The notes beneath the pieces were generated by a model. That model did not search any database. It saw only the letters and a program-made list of their open reading frames with translations, and was not told where the DNA came from. 64,000 nucleotides of DNA from Montifringilla adamsi (Eukaryota; Chordata; Aves; Passeriformes; Passeridae). The stretch's first letter is position 1, and each line of letters begins with the position of its first letter. Location of the stretch: NCBI GenBank assembly GCA_017590115.1, contig JAGGNK010010225.1, positions 806,001-870,000 on the forward strand, in the 5' to 3' direction. The translations under genes were made by a program, and so were the position numbers. This document shows positions 11,301 through 23,650 of the stretch, one piece after another.

Positions 11301-14300
11301 ATGCAGGGAGCAGTCAGCCCTCAACACACCAAGCAGAAATCATTTTGTGCCATGCCATGCCAAGGCTGTCTTGTGTGTGGTTTCCACCATTTTTCTGGCT
11401 GGAAGACCTCTCTGTCTTTGGGACTATTAAGCTGTGAAAGGAGTCAGCAAAAGAAGTTGCCCTTTTGTTCAGCACTTTCAAAGGTGTAAACCTTCCGTGG
11501 AGCACTGCCTGCCTTCTGATCCTCCTTCCTCGTCCACCACCAAGGTGTCAAATCCAGCAGTGTCATTACACCATGAGCTTCCCATTAAAGAGCTTACCAA
11601 ACTGATGACTGATGGTGTCTTCTCTCTGTGAGCGAAATCAACTCAGTTGTGAATCTGAGGGGGCTAAAACACAGCTACAATGCAAGTGAAACAGGCTTGA
11701 CTTTCATGGGCATTGCTAGTGCATGGTAGGATAACACAGTGTTTATGGGTGTAAGGAGGAGAAAATGATGTCATCTGAGCTTTGGGCACTGCAAAGCCAG
11801 CCCTGATTGACACAGAATCATCAGGTGGTTTGGTTTGGAACAGTCTGAGGCAGTGGATTTGCTGTCAGAAGCCAGGAATTGATGGTAGTATTTGTGTTTG
11901 AGCCAGTATTTCAGACCTCGCAGGTCCTTTTCTGTTTTGCACAGAATAGGGAGACATCTGTTCCAATTAAGAGACATGTAATGATGCTGAAATGAAAATG
12001 GTGATTCTGTTTAAATAATTTGTCTCTTTTCTTTAAACACTTCACTCTTAATTGCCACTTTGACATCTTCTCACCCTGATTTAGTTGAAAGAGTCAAGTC
12101 AGTTGTTACCTTTTGTCATGAGCTTCTATGGGTTGACATCTTCCAGCCCGTGGAAGAGGAATTGCTTTAACTTAGCACTTGCCTTGTATTTTTGACACTT
12201 CCCAGGGGATGAGCACTGAGTAGGAGCACACAAATTACATGTCCTCTGATGTGCCCAGAACCCCAAGCGCTGCCTATAAATTCATTCCTGTGGCTGCTGG
12301 AGTGCCTGCCAGGACTGCCTCCCTTGTGTTGGAGCATGATCCCGACATCACAGGCCCTACAGCCTCTTGAGAGACCTTTGCATATGGTGGAAACCACTGG
12401 GACAGTTAGGCTCTGGCTACAGATACAGCTGCCTTTGCAGAAGCAGTGCTGTTCCTGAGCACCTCTGCAACTGCTTGGAGCCTGCTGACCCCTCAGCTCT
12501 GCTGGATGGGCTTCTGCCTGTGTCAGAAGGTCAAGCGAATTTAAATGGTTTAGACATCAGCTGTCTGTTAACATGGACCAGGGACAGCCATCTGCCCTGC
12601 TGTGTTGGGGAGCTGCCCTACAAGGTGGCAGCTGCTGCTGGGGGCACTGCCATGTGCGCAGGTTTTTTTCCCAGCTCAAGTCTGTCCACACTCCAGCTCT
12701 CCAAAGTTATGGCATGTCACACCTTCCCCAGATCAAGAAATTAGGATACTCTAGGGCTGTGATAAGCTTTGGCTTTGTATCAAGAACAGGTCCATTAGAG
12801 CTATGCAGTATGTGCTGCATCTGTTGGCTCCTGCCTAATGCTGTGTTCCCCACCACAGCTGTCCTCAATCAGCCAGCTGGGAAATGCTGTTACTGCCCTT
12901 GGCAGCACCATGTGCTGTTTTAAGAAGCACATCAGATTTTATGTTTTCTTCACGTTTCTTCTACTCTGTGACAAGGTTTTTGCTTCTGCCACTTGTTTAC
13001 TGAGTGATGAAATGCCATAAAAACACATTTAACTTTATTTCTGATGCCTAGGTATATGCATCCATGTTTTTCACCAAGTAGTGCTGTACTTGTGATACCA
13101 AGGCAAGGCTTTTATACCTTTTATTAGACAAACTGATACTGAAATCCCCAAACTCCCAGCGTGCTTCTCCATGCTGAAAAGCAGCAATTACATGAGGCAG
13201 TCTGACAGCAGGTAATAACTCCCCAGCAACCTAAGCTTTCTTGTACACATTTCTTGAGGTATTGCTGCCATAAGGGTGAGATGGAAGAGGCAGTGTTGGA
13301 GCCAGGGTTTTACTTACAGCTCCTAGTAGTGCTAAGGAGACCAGGAGTGGGTTGTATCAGCTGTGTTATCCCCACTGCAGGGCTCCTGAGGAGCCTGTCA
13401 AGAAGGGCTGTAACGTGCCATGAGCTTTGAAGCCTTTATGGTTTTGGGTTTGTAGCAGTCCCCTAGAGGTCAGCAGAGCCTGCATTTTGAAACAGCTCTA
13501 GCTGATGGTAGCTTTGCAGGAAGGATAAAAGCATGTTTGCTGCTGCCCTGTGAGACCCTGCTTGTTCTCTCTGGCAATTTCGGCTGTTGCTGGAGAAGGG
13601 ATCAGGCTGGGGAAGAAAAGAATCAGCTCATGGGACAGGAAGTCCTGCTTTGGAGACAGGCTTTTCCTTTGCAGGCAGACAGACAGGTTGAGAACCTGAA
13701 GCAAGGGGGAGAAGCAACTGGAAGATGGGTGCCAGCATTGTCAAAGCTGCATGGGGCAGTGGCAGCTGGTGCCTACACCTCTTGGCTCCGATGGAACCCA
13801 TTCCTTCTGGGATCACAGCTGGACTGTACAGTGTCAGAAGCAATATCCCAGCAGAGCAAGCCCTGCCCCAGCCATGCCTGTGTGTGTATGTGCACTCCAG
13901 TGCTGCAGTGGTGAGGCTGCTGGTCACACTGCTCTGCTCTCAGCGTTCACGCTGGCCTCAGCCACACTGCAGCTGCTGACCAGATGTTACCTCTGCTTGC
14001 ACAGATCCTTGCAATCCTGGCCTACTTCATGCAGGCACTCTTTTTACCTGCCACCCCAGCCCAGGACTGGAGGTGGAGCTGAGTTTTTCCTGGACTTTTT
14101 CAGCTTCTGGGGTTGGAACAGTAGTGTAAGGGAGCCAATCTCTGCCACGTTGAAATGACTTGAGGCTGATAAGCAGGTCACAGTCATTCCATGTCCAGTC
14201 AGCACGGACGTTGTCCATGCATTCCATGTCTTTGCTTTGCAGCAAGCAGCTCTGTCAGAGGACACCTGAAACAAGTGCCTGCAGGACACTGCCAACATGT

Positions 14301-15633
14301 GCATCATACTTCTCACTAATGAGAAAATTAGTTACCTTGAGTGGACATGAGCTTGCATTCGCCCTACACACTGCTCAACCTCTTCCCAGCTACATTTGCA
14401 GGCTAAATAACTGGGAGTGCAGTTGGCAAAATATACTTCTTTCTCCCCAGCTTTTCTCCTGATCAGCATACTCAGGTCTATGGCTACCCTTTTCCTTATT
14501 GTTTAGCTTGAAATCCTCCAAGCACAGCTCTCCATTTTCCTCTGCATCCTTAAGGATCATATGCTCAGCTCTAGTGAAGAGCAGAGACTTGCAGTCTTGG
14601 TTCAGGAGGACACATAGTGCTAGAAATGCAGCAATTCACACAGAACATCAGTGCCAGATTTTATGCCTTCACACTGTCTGGTTTGGTTAATAAATGTTTG
14701 GAAATTTTTATTTTGGCTCTTCTTGAAGGTTTTTCTTTTTTATTATCCTATTACTCCCTGTTTACTGTATTGCTTTCTGTTTCTGCAAATCCCTTATCAG
14801 GGAAGGTTTTGAGCTGCCTGTGAGTCATGTAGCAGCAATGGGGAGTGGCAGCTCTGGGAGCTGAGCATGTGAATTTGTGCCCAGCTCACATAATCTCCTG
14901 ACAAAGGCTGCTGATGTGTCACCCAGCTGTCAATGACCCTCTTGGCTGCCGTGCTTAGGGTGGTCAACCAGGTGCTGGTCACATATTTCTTCCTCCATGT
15001 ACCTCTGGCTATGGAAAGTTAATGCCTTGACCTTGATGAATTCAGCTCTCTTTTTTGAGTCAGCGTAGCAGGCTGCAATAAAATTATTTATGCAAAACCT
15101 AAATTACAAAGCACAGACCATGGACCCTTTCTTGCCATCATAAAATATCTGAGCCTGAGGGCATGACAGTTTCATGGATGCAGTAATCCATGAGCTGCAG
15201 ATATAAAGTGGGATAATGAAATGTTTGCTGAGACCTCTCCAATTGTGCTTCAGGACCAGTGCATGAATGTGTGTTTTTCCAGTTCTGCAGGATAGCAGGA
15301 GGCACCTTTCTGGGAATCACCAGAGGAAGGCTCTTGCTAAATTCCTTTAGATTTTGTCAATGTACAGTTTTTTTGTTCTGTCATCCAAAAAAAGGGAGGA
15401 CACTACCTGCAGAACTGGTAACGTGATCACTAACCAGGATTCATCAGCCCTCCCTAAACCCTCCCAGGCAGAGATGAGTAATCGAGTAGGTAACTGGCCC
15501 CATACAGCATCCCTGCTAAAAGATAGATTGCATTGCAGCAGCAGATCAGCAAAGGCCCCAGGAACATGCTTTCATCCATCAGCATATAAGAGAGCTCAAG
15601 AGGGAAACTGGGGATAGACTTGCCATCCTGGGT
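8307..15633. other. Intergenic DNA, no gene seen
   Basis: About 7.3 kb of mixed-composition sequence with no exon that I recognise. Open frames of 60-180 codons exist on both strands but show no family match, no consistent splice context and no start-site support. No LINE fragment, tRNA-like or rRNA-like sequence was noticed. Confidence 0.55.
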
Positions 15634-15735
15634 TAGAATCATTAAGGTTCAAAAAGGCCTCTAATTAATCATCGAGTCCAGCCTTTTACCTGACACTGCT
15701 AGATCCACCACTAAACAGTCTTCAGAAACATGTAA
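15634..15735 (-). mobile_element. CR1 LINE 3'-end fragment
   Basis: On the + strand the sequence runs agaatcattaaggtt, then a diverged 'aaaggcctct', 'atcatcgagtccagcc' and 'ccaccactaaac'. This is the reverse complement of the conserved last 100 bp or so of CR1 elements. Several mismatches and small gaps suggest an old copy. No reverse transcriptase part is present, so it is a severely 5'-truncated insertion. Confidence 0.8.
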
Positions 15736-17485
15736 GAAGTGGTGGCAATAACATCTCAGAACTGCAGTGTTTCTGGAGAGAAGAAAAGTTGTCAGTGTGG
15801 AACCCAAGCAATGAGCAGCAGCCACTGCCCCTCTTCTTCCTCACCACTCCCCAGTGAGGTGCTCTGCACCTAATCTGCCTTAGGAGTTGCAGCCAACCTC
15901 TGGTCCCTTCCCCTGTCACTCAGCTTCTTCAACCTTTGCAGAAAGCATTGGCAGGACCCCAAATCCTTACGACTATGCGCTGTCCTGCTGCCACAGTGAT
16001 CCACACCCAGCCAGCCACCACACTGAACAGAGAGGGCTATTTGCTGCTCTGTGAAGGAGGCACTGCTGCAGTTCTGAGGCTGAAGTCCTCTGCACCTTTG
16101 GCACAGCTTGTCACCATGTCCATTTGCATGAACTTCTACATGTTATCACACATTTCACCATCAACTGTCCTTTCAGAACAAATAAAAGTGAAGTTTTCCT
16201 TCCTAATAAAGTCTCCTCCCTCCCACTGGCCCTGCAGCAGAGCTGTTTGTACGCTGCATGGCAAGCCTTACCCATGGAAAAGGGACCTGCCCAAGCCTAC
16301 AGGTTGCTTAAGGGGATGATGATGCTGGGAGTTACTACAATCAAAGCAAAGTGACCAAGTTTAGCCATTCAGTCATCTGCAGTGGCCTGACACTTGTTGT
16401 TGTGTATCAGACATTTAGACACGCAAGCAAATTACACAGAAGTGAATAGCACGCTTCTGACTACTGCCACTGAAGCCAGCACATCTGATGGGCAGCTCAT
16501 GAGGTCTTGCACGTCCCTGAACCCCTGCTCTCCTTTGCCTTGTAGCTACTGCTTGGCAGAGTGAACCTTCCAGTCAGTGCCTGTCACCTACCTGTCATTT
16601 CTCAGAATGCATGCACTCTTTTCCAGCAGTGGTACTTAAATAGTCTCAATCTGCATTCCCAATATCTCATAAAAATGATTCATTAGCTGTAATGGCAGAG
16701 GAGTAGAGCTTCCAAGAAGAAGGAGAAGACTGATGAAATAACCAATGTTCATACTAGCTATCCTGGCAATGGAGATGGTGGGCATGTGCTTCTGAATGGA
16801 CAGCCTTGCTCAGAGTTACATCTCTACCGACACCTCCACTGTTGCCCCCAAAACAGGTTACAGATCACAGCCTTTCTGATGAACAGCACAGCCCCTCCTA
16901 GCTAAGGTGGGCATTTCTTTCAACTATCCTTTGAAAGGTGCTCTGTCCTCTTCCCTGCTCCTGTCTGCTGTTGCTGGTACTACTACACCAAATGGTGTGC
17001 AGTGCAGGGATTGTGGGAGCAGGGATGAGGCTCAGCAAACCACAGCCAGCCAGAAGAGCGGGTCAAATGCATGGGCAGGAGCCACTGCCAGCAGCCAGTG
17101 AGCAACAGCCTTACATGTGGAGCTGTCTTGACCACAACAACACATCAGGACTTTGCAAAGTCCCCATCAGTCTTGGAGGGCAAGAGAAGGTGGGGTAGCA
17201 AACAGGTCTTGCAGAGGCTGACCTGCCAGATATGCAGCGTGGATCCTCCTGGCTATTTTCTCTTTCATATCCTGTTGGTACCATATGAGAGACCCCATGT
17301 GAATCCGGACTGACTCATCCATGGAAGAAAACCCTATGTGAGGAGGAAACAACTTGATCTGATGACCTGTTCTCTGTTTGATGACAAAAGTCAGATTTAA
17401 TTCCCCTCCTCTGCTATGATTGACTGCTTTCCTTCAAGTCCATGTGATATAATCTTGCATTAACACCATGTGGGTTACCTCAGAA

Positions 17486-17556
17486 ATCACAGAATCATAG
17501 ATTTATAGAATCACTAAAGTTGGAAAAGACTTCTAAGTATCTCACCTCCAAAGGCA
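17486..17556 (-). mobile_element. CR1 LINE 3'-terminal remnant
   Basis: The + strand reads atcacagaatcatag, a degraded repeat unit, then agaatcactaaagttggaa and aagacttctaag. This is the reverse complement of a CR1 terminus with about three ATTCTRTG-like units. Only about 70 bp can be recognised; the continuation into 17557-17580 no longer matches. Confidence 0.75.
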
Positions 17557-20500
17557 AGAATCTTTTTTATTTCTTAAAGAGATACATGTTTTGTGACAAA
17601 GTGCAGGGAATTAAAATATCCCCAGTCTGCAGGTAGGCTGTTACTGGGGACACCCACTGGATTTTCAATCTATGGGAATAGACTGGGCAGGGCCAATTTG
17701 CTCCTCTGCAGTGGCTCTGACCTCCTGGCAAGTTAGCGCTCAAGATATTAAGGATGACACTGGGTTTGTTTATTGATAAATTTGTTAAGTTGTAAAATCT
17801 GTGTGAAAACACACAGTTAAAGCTGATTTTACTGACGTAGCTCTGTGGTTTACTAAAAGAGCAAAATCCCAGTTTCCTCTTCAGCTTAATCAGTGAATCT
17901 TAGAGCTGGTTTTCATCCAGCTCCTGCTCTTTTTGTCCATCTAAACAATTGCTTTATGGCTGCATAGAGAACTCTAAAGGATGTTTTGGTGTTGCCTTTT
18001 CTATTCATCTTCAGGATTTTCTGGGTGATGGAGTCCCCTGTCATGCTGCCCTGGCCTGTGTCCATGACTTCTAGAGGTGCCTCAGAGGGCAGACAACAGG
18101 GATGGACCTTGAGTAACCTGGCTGTGATCCAGAAGAACTGGACAGTCCACCTCAGAGCCTGGGCAAAGGCTCAGGTGAGGAGCCACGTGCTGACCAAACC
18201 CTGCTGGAGTCATCAGCTGGGTGAGCCACAGCTCCTTGAGCCAGTGTTCCTGTGCAGAGGTGGCACAGCCATGCTCTGTGTGCCAAGGCAGGCACCCTGG
18301 CATAACTCCACATCCTTCAGCTTGCCAGCTCCCTCCTACGCCAGTGTAGGAAGTTTTCTCCCCAGCCCTTCCCTAATTGCTTGTTCCTGGACTCTGGCCA
18401 CTGTTTGCTGCTCCCAGTGCCTCTGGTACAGCTGTCTGCAGAACTGTGAAATGAGCTGGGTTAAAGACCAACAAGGGCAACCTGGTTTCTGGTTTCTTCT
18501 GAAGGGGTGATTTAAACCTCAGGCCTGTTAGCAGCTCATTTTTACAGTTGCTTCAACTCAGGGAGCAAGGGATGACAGCACAAGGGGACAGGGATGGCGA
18601 CAGGATGGATGGGAACATCTTCAGTTGTGTTTGCTGCCGAAGCTGGCAAAACAGCATCCCTACATTTCAGCCCTGCTAGAAGCTCTCTCTATCCTTCACA
18701 GGCTCCCATCACTTTGCTGGCAGAATCCTACATTGCTTGAAGGATTTACTCCATTTCCCTTTAGGGATTAAATGGTTCACATAGTTTGACATTTATTCTG
18801 TCATGGCATATGTGGGACTATCATTAACATTAAAAGGAAAGACACATCCATCCAGCAGAGAATAATCTGCTTAATGGCTAAATAGGAAAGCTGTGTACAT
18901 TAAATTGCAGTCAGCTTTGCAATGTAGTTTTCCCTATGATAAAATTGAGACTCATTTCAAAACAGGAAATTAATTTTCCCTCTTTTTATTCATTGGGTGC
19001 CATAAATACAAACCTGCCCCTTAACAACCTTTAGAAGTCTCCACTACAATGTATTTATAAGACCTGAAAATGGATGCCTTAATGTAAAATCAGCTTCTGG
19101 TTTTTTTTTTTTTTGGACTGATGGCTTTTGAAGTGACAGCCTGGGACAACATTTGTCTCAGCTCACACTCTGTGCCAACCCATGAACAACTTTTACAGGC
19201 TGAACTTAAGCATTTGAAGTTTTCTCTTCTGGAAAGCAGGAGACAAAGTGATTTGAAAGAAGGCTGAAAAAATTTAAGTGGACAATAAGTACTTGATTTG
19301 TAGAGGTATAAGTTATCACCACGTATTTAGCTGTTCTCAAGAAGGGAGTAAAGTCTGGATTAATTTAATCAGAAAATTCAGATCAGTTATACTTAAGCCC
19401 ATGCTATTTCAATAACTAAAGTTTGGCTACAAATTTGCGTAAATAAGGATAGAAATTCTTTGTTATCTGTTTTAATGTATGAAATGGAAGTAGAGCTAGA
19501 AAAGATGGAAACTAGGAAAGAGTCACTGAGGAACCAACAGCAGCAAAACTTGAGACTACTGCTTGAACTACTTCCTTCTCCATAACACGTTCAGCTCTCC
19601 AGTAGATGTAAAGCAGTTGCCGATACTCATGTTTAGAATTCATTTACCACTGTGCTGCTCATGCAAGTTCTGAAGAGTGTGAGCAATAGGCAGCCCCTGT
19701 ATGCATAGCAGTAGCAGCAGCATGAGCAGGAAATAGCACCTGGATGTCATGCACACTTCTGGAGGAGGAATTGCTCAAGTGAGACTTCATTCTGCGTTTG
19801 CCCACTCATTCCTCTCCAGCCCTGCTCTCTCGGTTGTGTCAGTGAGACTATTTGTCAGGACACACAATGAAGAGACTGAAGACTTGATTTGTGTTGAAAA
19901 CAACCTCCACACAGATGAAGTTATTGCTAACCCAGGCTGGTTCACCTTTTGGCCCCAAATCAGAAGACGATGGAGTAACAAGTGGGGATTCTTAAGGGGT
20001 GAGGAATGGCAAGAAAAGAAGCTTACAGATGAAAGCAATGTGAGTCAAATGACTGCCTGAGATGGTGGTGTGTCACTTCTTGTGTATGTGCTTTACAGCT
20101 GTTTGCCTATGGACCATGATGTTCATCCCAATCCTCAAGTGCTGGTTGAAGTTACACCTAAACCACGAGTGCTCAAGTACTAAAATGCACAGCTGTGTTA
20201 ATTAAGGACAATTAAAGTACCATCAAAAGTGGAAGAACAGAACTGAAGCTTCTTTCACTCGTCTCAAGTTCACAAAAGTACCTGGAGAAATCAGGACAAA
20301 GTGTGTTTCCTTCTCTACAAATTCCCACGTCACCCTCCCCTTCATTCCCACTGGATAAGCACTTCTCCTGCTGCTGGATACTGAGTAGCTCTCAGCTGCT
20401 AAAAACCAATTAAATCAGCCAGATATGTGGGACCTACACCTGGGTTAGAATGACCCCCTCAGCCACAGCATCTTCCCTGAAGACAGGGGAAAAATGTGAT

Positions 20501-23324
20501 GTTGAGTGGAACAAAACTGAGCTTCCCTGACCCCTCTGCCAGCCCATCTGCAAACTGGAGGGATGGCTCAGGCTTCTTCCCAGCTAAATTCTGGTTAACT
20601 GGAAATGTACCAGGCTTGTACTAAAGTACCAAGCAACATGCTCAGTACAGGCAAACCAGAAGCCAAAGGAATACCATCCTTGATATTTTCTTTAAACAAC
20701 AGTTTCCAGTATAAACCATATATGCTACCACTGTATGTGCTACAGTCTGGTAATTAACAGCTTGTTGTTTATGTCTGGGATTGATAATAAATACATTGTG
20801 TCCTGTCTTCTCCTCTTCCTCTCCCCATCCCAAATAAGTAGCTTCTGTGAGTGCTTTTCCGGGCTGCCATTGGCTCTGAACATGAGCTATCCTCAGGAGA
20901 AGGTACATTGAAAGCTGATAAGCAACCACCAAAGTGAGTACCTTAGTCCCCTCTCTGGCCCCTTGCCTCCATCTGTCTTTGCAGCTTTTGACACTCCATG
21001 GGGAAAGAAGCTGCAGCATAACTTCCTCCCTCTTTCCCCCCATCCTCACCGCTCCTGGGACAGCAAGGAGGGAAGCTGGATCCAGGGTGGTCCCATCCAG
21101 CCTCATGGCAGCTGCAGCAGCTGCAGCCCTTCACCCTACAGGGGCAAAGCTGCTGGATGCTGCAGTGTGAAACCAGGGGAATGGGGAAATTGGTGCCTTG
21201 CAACATTTTGTATCAATATACAAGCTGTGTCTTACTTGCTTCCCTGCAAATATAATCTCAAAAGCTACCTCTGCCATCATCACTTTTGAAATAAAATATA
21301 CTTTTCTGTCTGGTATCAGGATAAAAAACCTCAGCCACAAAGCAAATGCTCCTTAGAGCTTCAGATTTGGAAGTGATTTTTCTTAACACAAGCAACAGGC
21401 AACATTCATTAAAAACCATAGCATTGGAGGAGGGTGAAGCTGAAAAACTTAATATTCTGCTATTTTACAAGTACTAACCTGGCACAAATTCATCCTGGCT
21501 TCTGCAGCTGTCCAGTATGATTGGAAGAGATGAAGAGGAAAAATCTAATGAAGAAGGAATGGAGTTTGGGCTAGTAGATGCACTGGATGCAGAGGAGCTT
21601 CACAGACACTGCTTCTTGTTCCCAGAGGAGAAGGAGCTCAGATGGCTTTGGGCAGTTTGCAATTGCAAGGGATCATATTTTATTTTTCACTTGTGGCCAA
21701 GTCAGCTGCTGTATTAAAAAATGACCATGGTCAAAATCAGTGCTGGAGACGGCTACAATATGGGAGTAAAAACCACGCTGTAGGACATCTGCTCCCCTGG
21801 CACACAGCCCAGCACGTTAACCAGAAGTGTTGGGGAAGAGGAGGAGAGAGAAGGAGCTATGGCCTCTAGAGACTTCTGTGTTCTGTCAGTGAGTGTCTCT
21901 AGGGCAAAATCTTCCTGGTTTGGGTGTGTTTGTGCATCCCTGTGCAGGACAGCCTTAGACATATGATTAGACATTTTCCTGAATAGGAGCAATCTCAAAT
22001 GCAGATTCACAAGCTATTGTCCTGATCTCTGACTGGGACCCATGAAAGGACAAGGCATAAGATTCTTGAGGGAGCATGTTGGGGGATGCAATTACCAGGC
22101 TTGCCAGCCTGGGCAGGCGTACAGGGAGGCAGCCAAGCGAGACTGGGAGGTCAGTCTGGGAGCTTCCCTGAGAATGCCCTGGGGTTGGCAGCCAGAGCAG
22201 CAGGGCCCTATTATTCTTCTGAGTAACAGCCTGTGTTTGCTGCAGGGAAGCAGATCCCTCTGTGCTGCCTCATCCTGCTCACCCTACCCAGCTGCTGGAG
22301 ACTGCAGCAAAGGGAGTCCCAAAGGCAATGATCTGGGGTCAGAAACCTCCTGACCCCCACCTGCCTCCTGCTAGAGCTCTGCAAGCTCTCACACATGCTG
22401 CCAGACCCCAGGGAATGATAATTGTAGGATGGGGTCTTGCAGTATAAGTGCTTGGGGAACTATTTCTTTGTCTGGATTTCTCTGCTGCCGTCACAGAGGG
22501 GTACTGATCTCTGCCTGGGAGCCCTGTGTGCAGTCACTGTGTCAATATTTAATCATGGTAATTAGTAACAGGCTGGGTGGCTCAGGAATTCACAGCTCAG
22601 CATTTACCTCATTCACCTCACCCCTCTTTTGGGCACGTAAGGGATGTGTCTATGGCAGAGAGAAGCAGATGCTTGTGGAACTGCAGCTGCTCCTTTTTTT
22701 TTTTTTTTTTTTTTTTGTAAATGCTTTATTTATAGGCTTTTACAAATCCTTTTGCTCTGGTGGCACATGATGCTGTGAAACTAGGAAAAGAGGAGCTTCA
22801 TTCCAGGTCAAAAGAAGTTCTTTTTGTATCTAACCCATGGACAGCTGCCCTTTGCTACTAGTGTTTTAAGGCTTTTAAAAACCACAGACTGGTGGCAGAG
22901 CAGCAGGCTGCCTCTTCCCTCTGAAAACTGGGTTAAAACAAGACCCTGCATGTCTCACCAAGCTCTATCCTTGCACTGTAGCAGAGTAGAACATATATCC
23001 AGTTACATCAGTCAATGCCCTGCACCTCTCCCAAAGGCACTGACTACCAGGAGTGGGTCCTTTCTGTTTCAAGGCATGAGGCTCAGCCAGCAGAATGGGT
23101 CTATAACTGCTTCTGAAATCTTTAGGAATTTCTGTTCAGGAGTTACAAATTAAGCTCTTCTTGGAGACATCATAAATCAGATCCAAGGCTGCCTGCTTTG
23201 AAGAGCCTTTCCAACACAGCAGAAGGACTCTCACTTGTGATGTACGTGAACCATGGCTCCAGGATATACCCATTCTTCATCTGTGAAAGTTCAAGTTAAT
23301 AGATGTAGGAAAATGAATTAATAG
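17557..23324. other. Intergenic DNA, no gene seen
   Basis: No recognisable exon or mobile element. It contains a run of 14 T at 19101-19114 and one of 23 T at 22694-22716. The AT-rich part at 18730-19480 resembles ordinary bird intergenic DNA. A somewhat GC-rich stretch at 20930-21180 gives overlapping open frames on both strands, but none looks like a known protein. Confidence 0.5.
22694..22716. repeat. Poly(T) run, 23 bp
   Basis: An uninterrupted run of 23 T, flanked by gctcc and gtaaatgc. There is no processed-gene sequence next to it that would explain it as a poly(A) tail in reverse. Confidence 0.95.
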
Positions 23325-23650
23325 GTGTAATAAAATCAAAACCAAGTGCAAAGAATTGCAAGGGGAACGGGCAATAAAATGGCAGATAAAACTTAACATT
23401 GATAAATGTTTCTGGGACTCTTTTCCTTGTAAAAGAGAAAATGCAGAGGGGAGATCCTAAAGGTCTGTAGAGTCATAAGTGATGTGATCATGGAGAAGAG
23501 GAAAAAGGTTTTAACTTTCTCCTCCAATAGTGGGGGCTGCTAAATAAAACTAGCAAAAGGCAGGTTCAATTAAGTTCTTCACCAAAATGTACTCAAGTGC
23601 TGGAGTATGTTACTTAACACAGGATGTGGATGCCCAAAATTTCACTCAAC
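23325..23650 (+). mobile_element. Ancient CR1/L3-like LINE relic
   Basis: Several blocks appear in the right order for the 3' part of an old CR1/L3-type LINE: 'aaaatggcagataaaactt' followed by 'aacattgataaatg' (23379-23408), 'gatcctaaaggtctgtagag' (23452-23471), 'gctaaataaaactagcaaaa' (23538-23557), 'ggcaggttcaa' and 'cacaggatgtgg' (about 23618-23630). These match phrases of L3/CR1 consensus sequences shared across amniotes. No frame survives. Edges are approximate and the identification rests on remembered consensus motifs. Confidence 0.7.

Noticed and set aside
17986..18510. Plus-strand 174-codon open frame
   Set aside because: No recognisable domain; it overlaps open frames on the other strand in locally GC-rich sequence.
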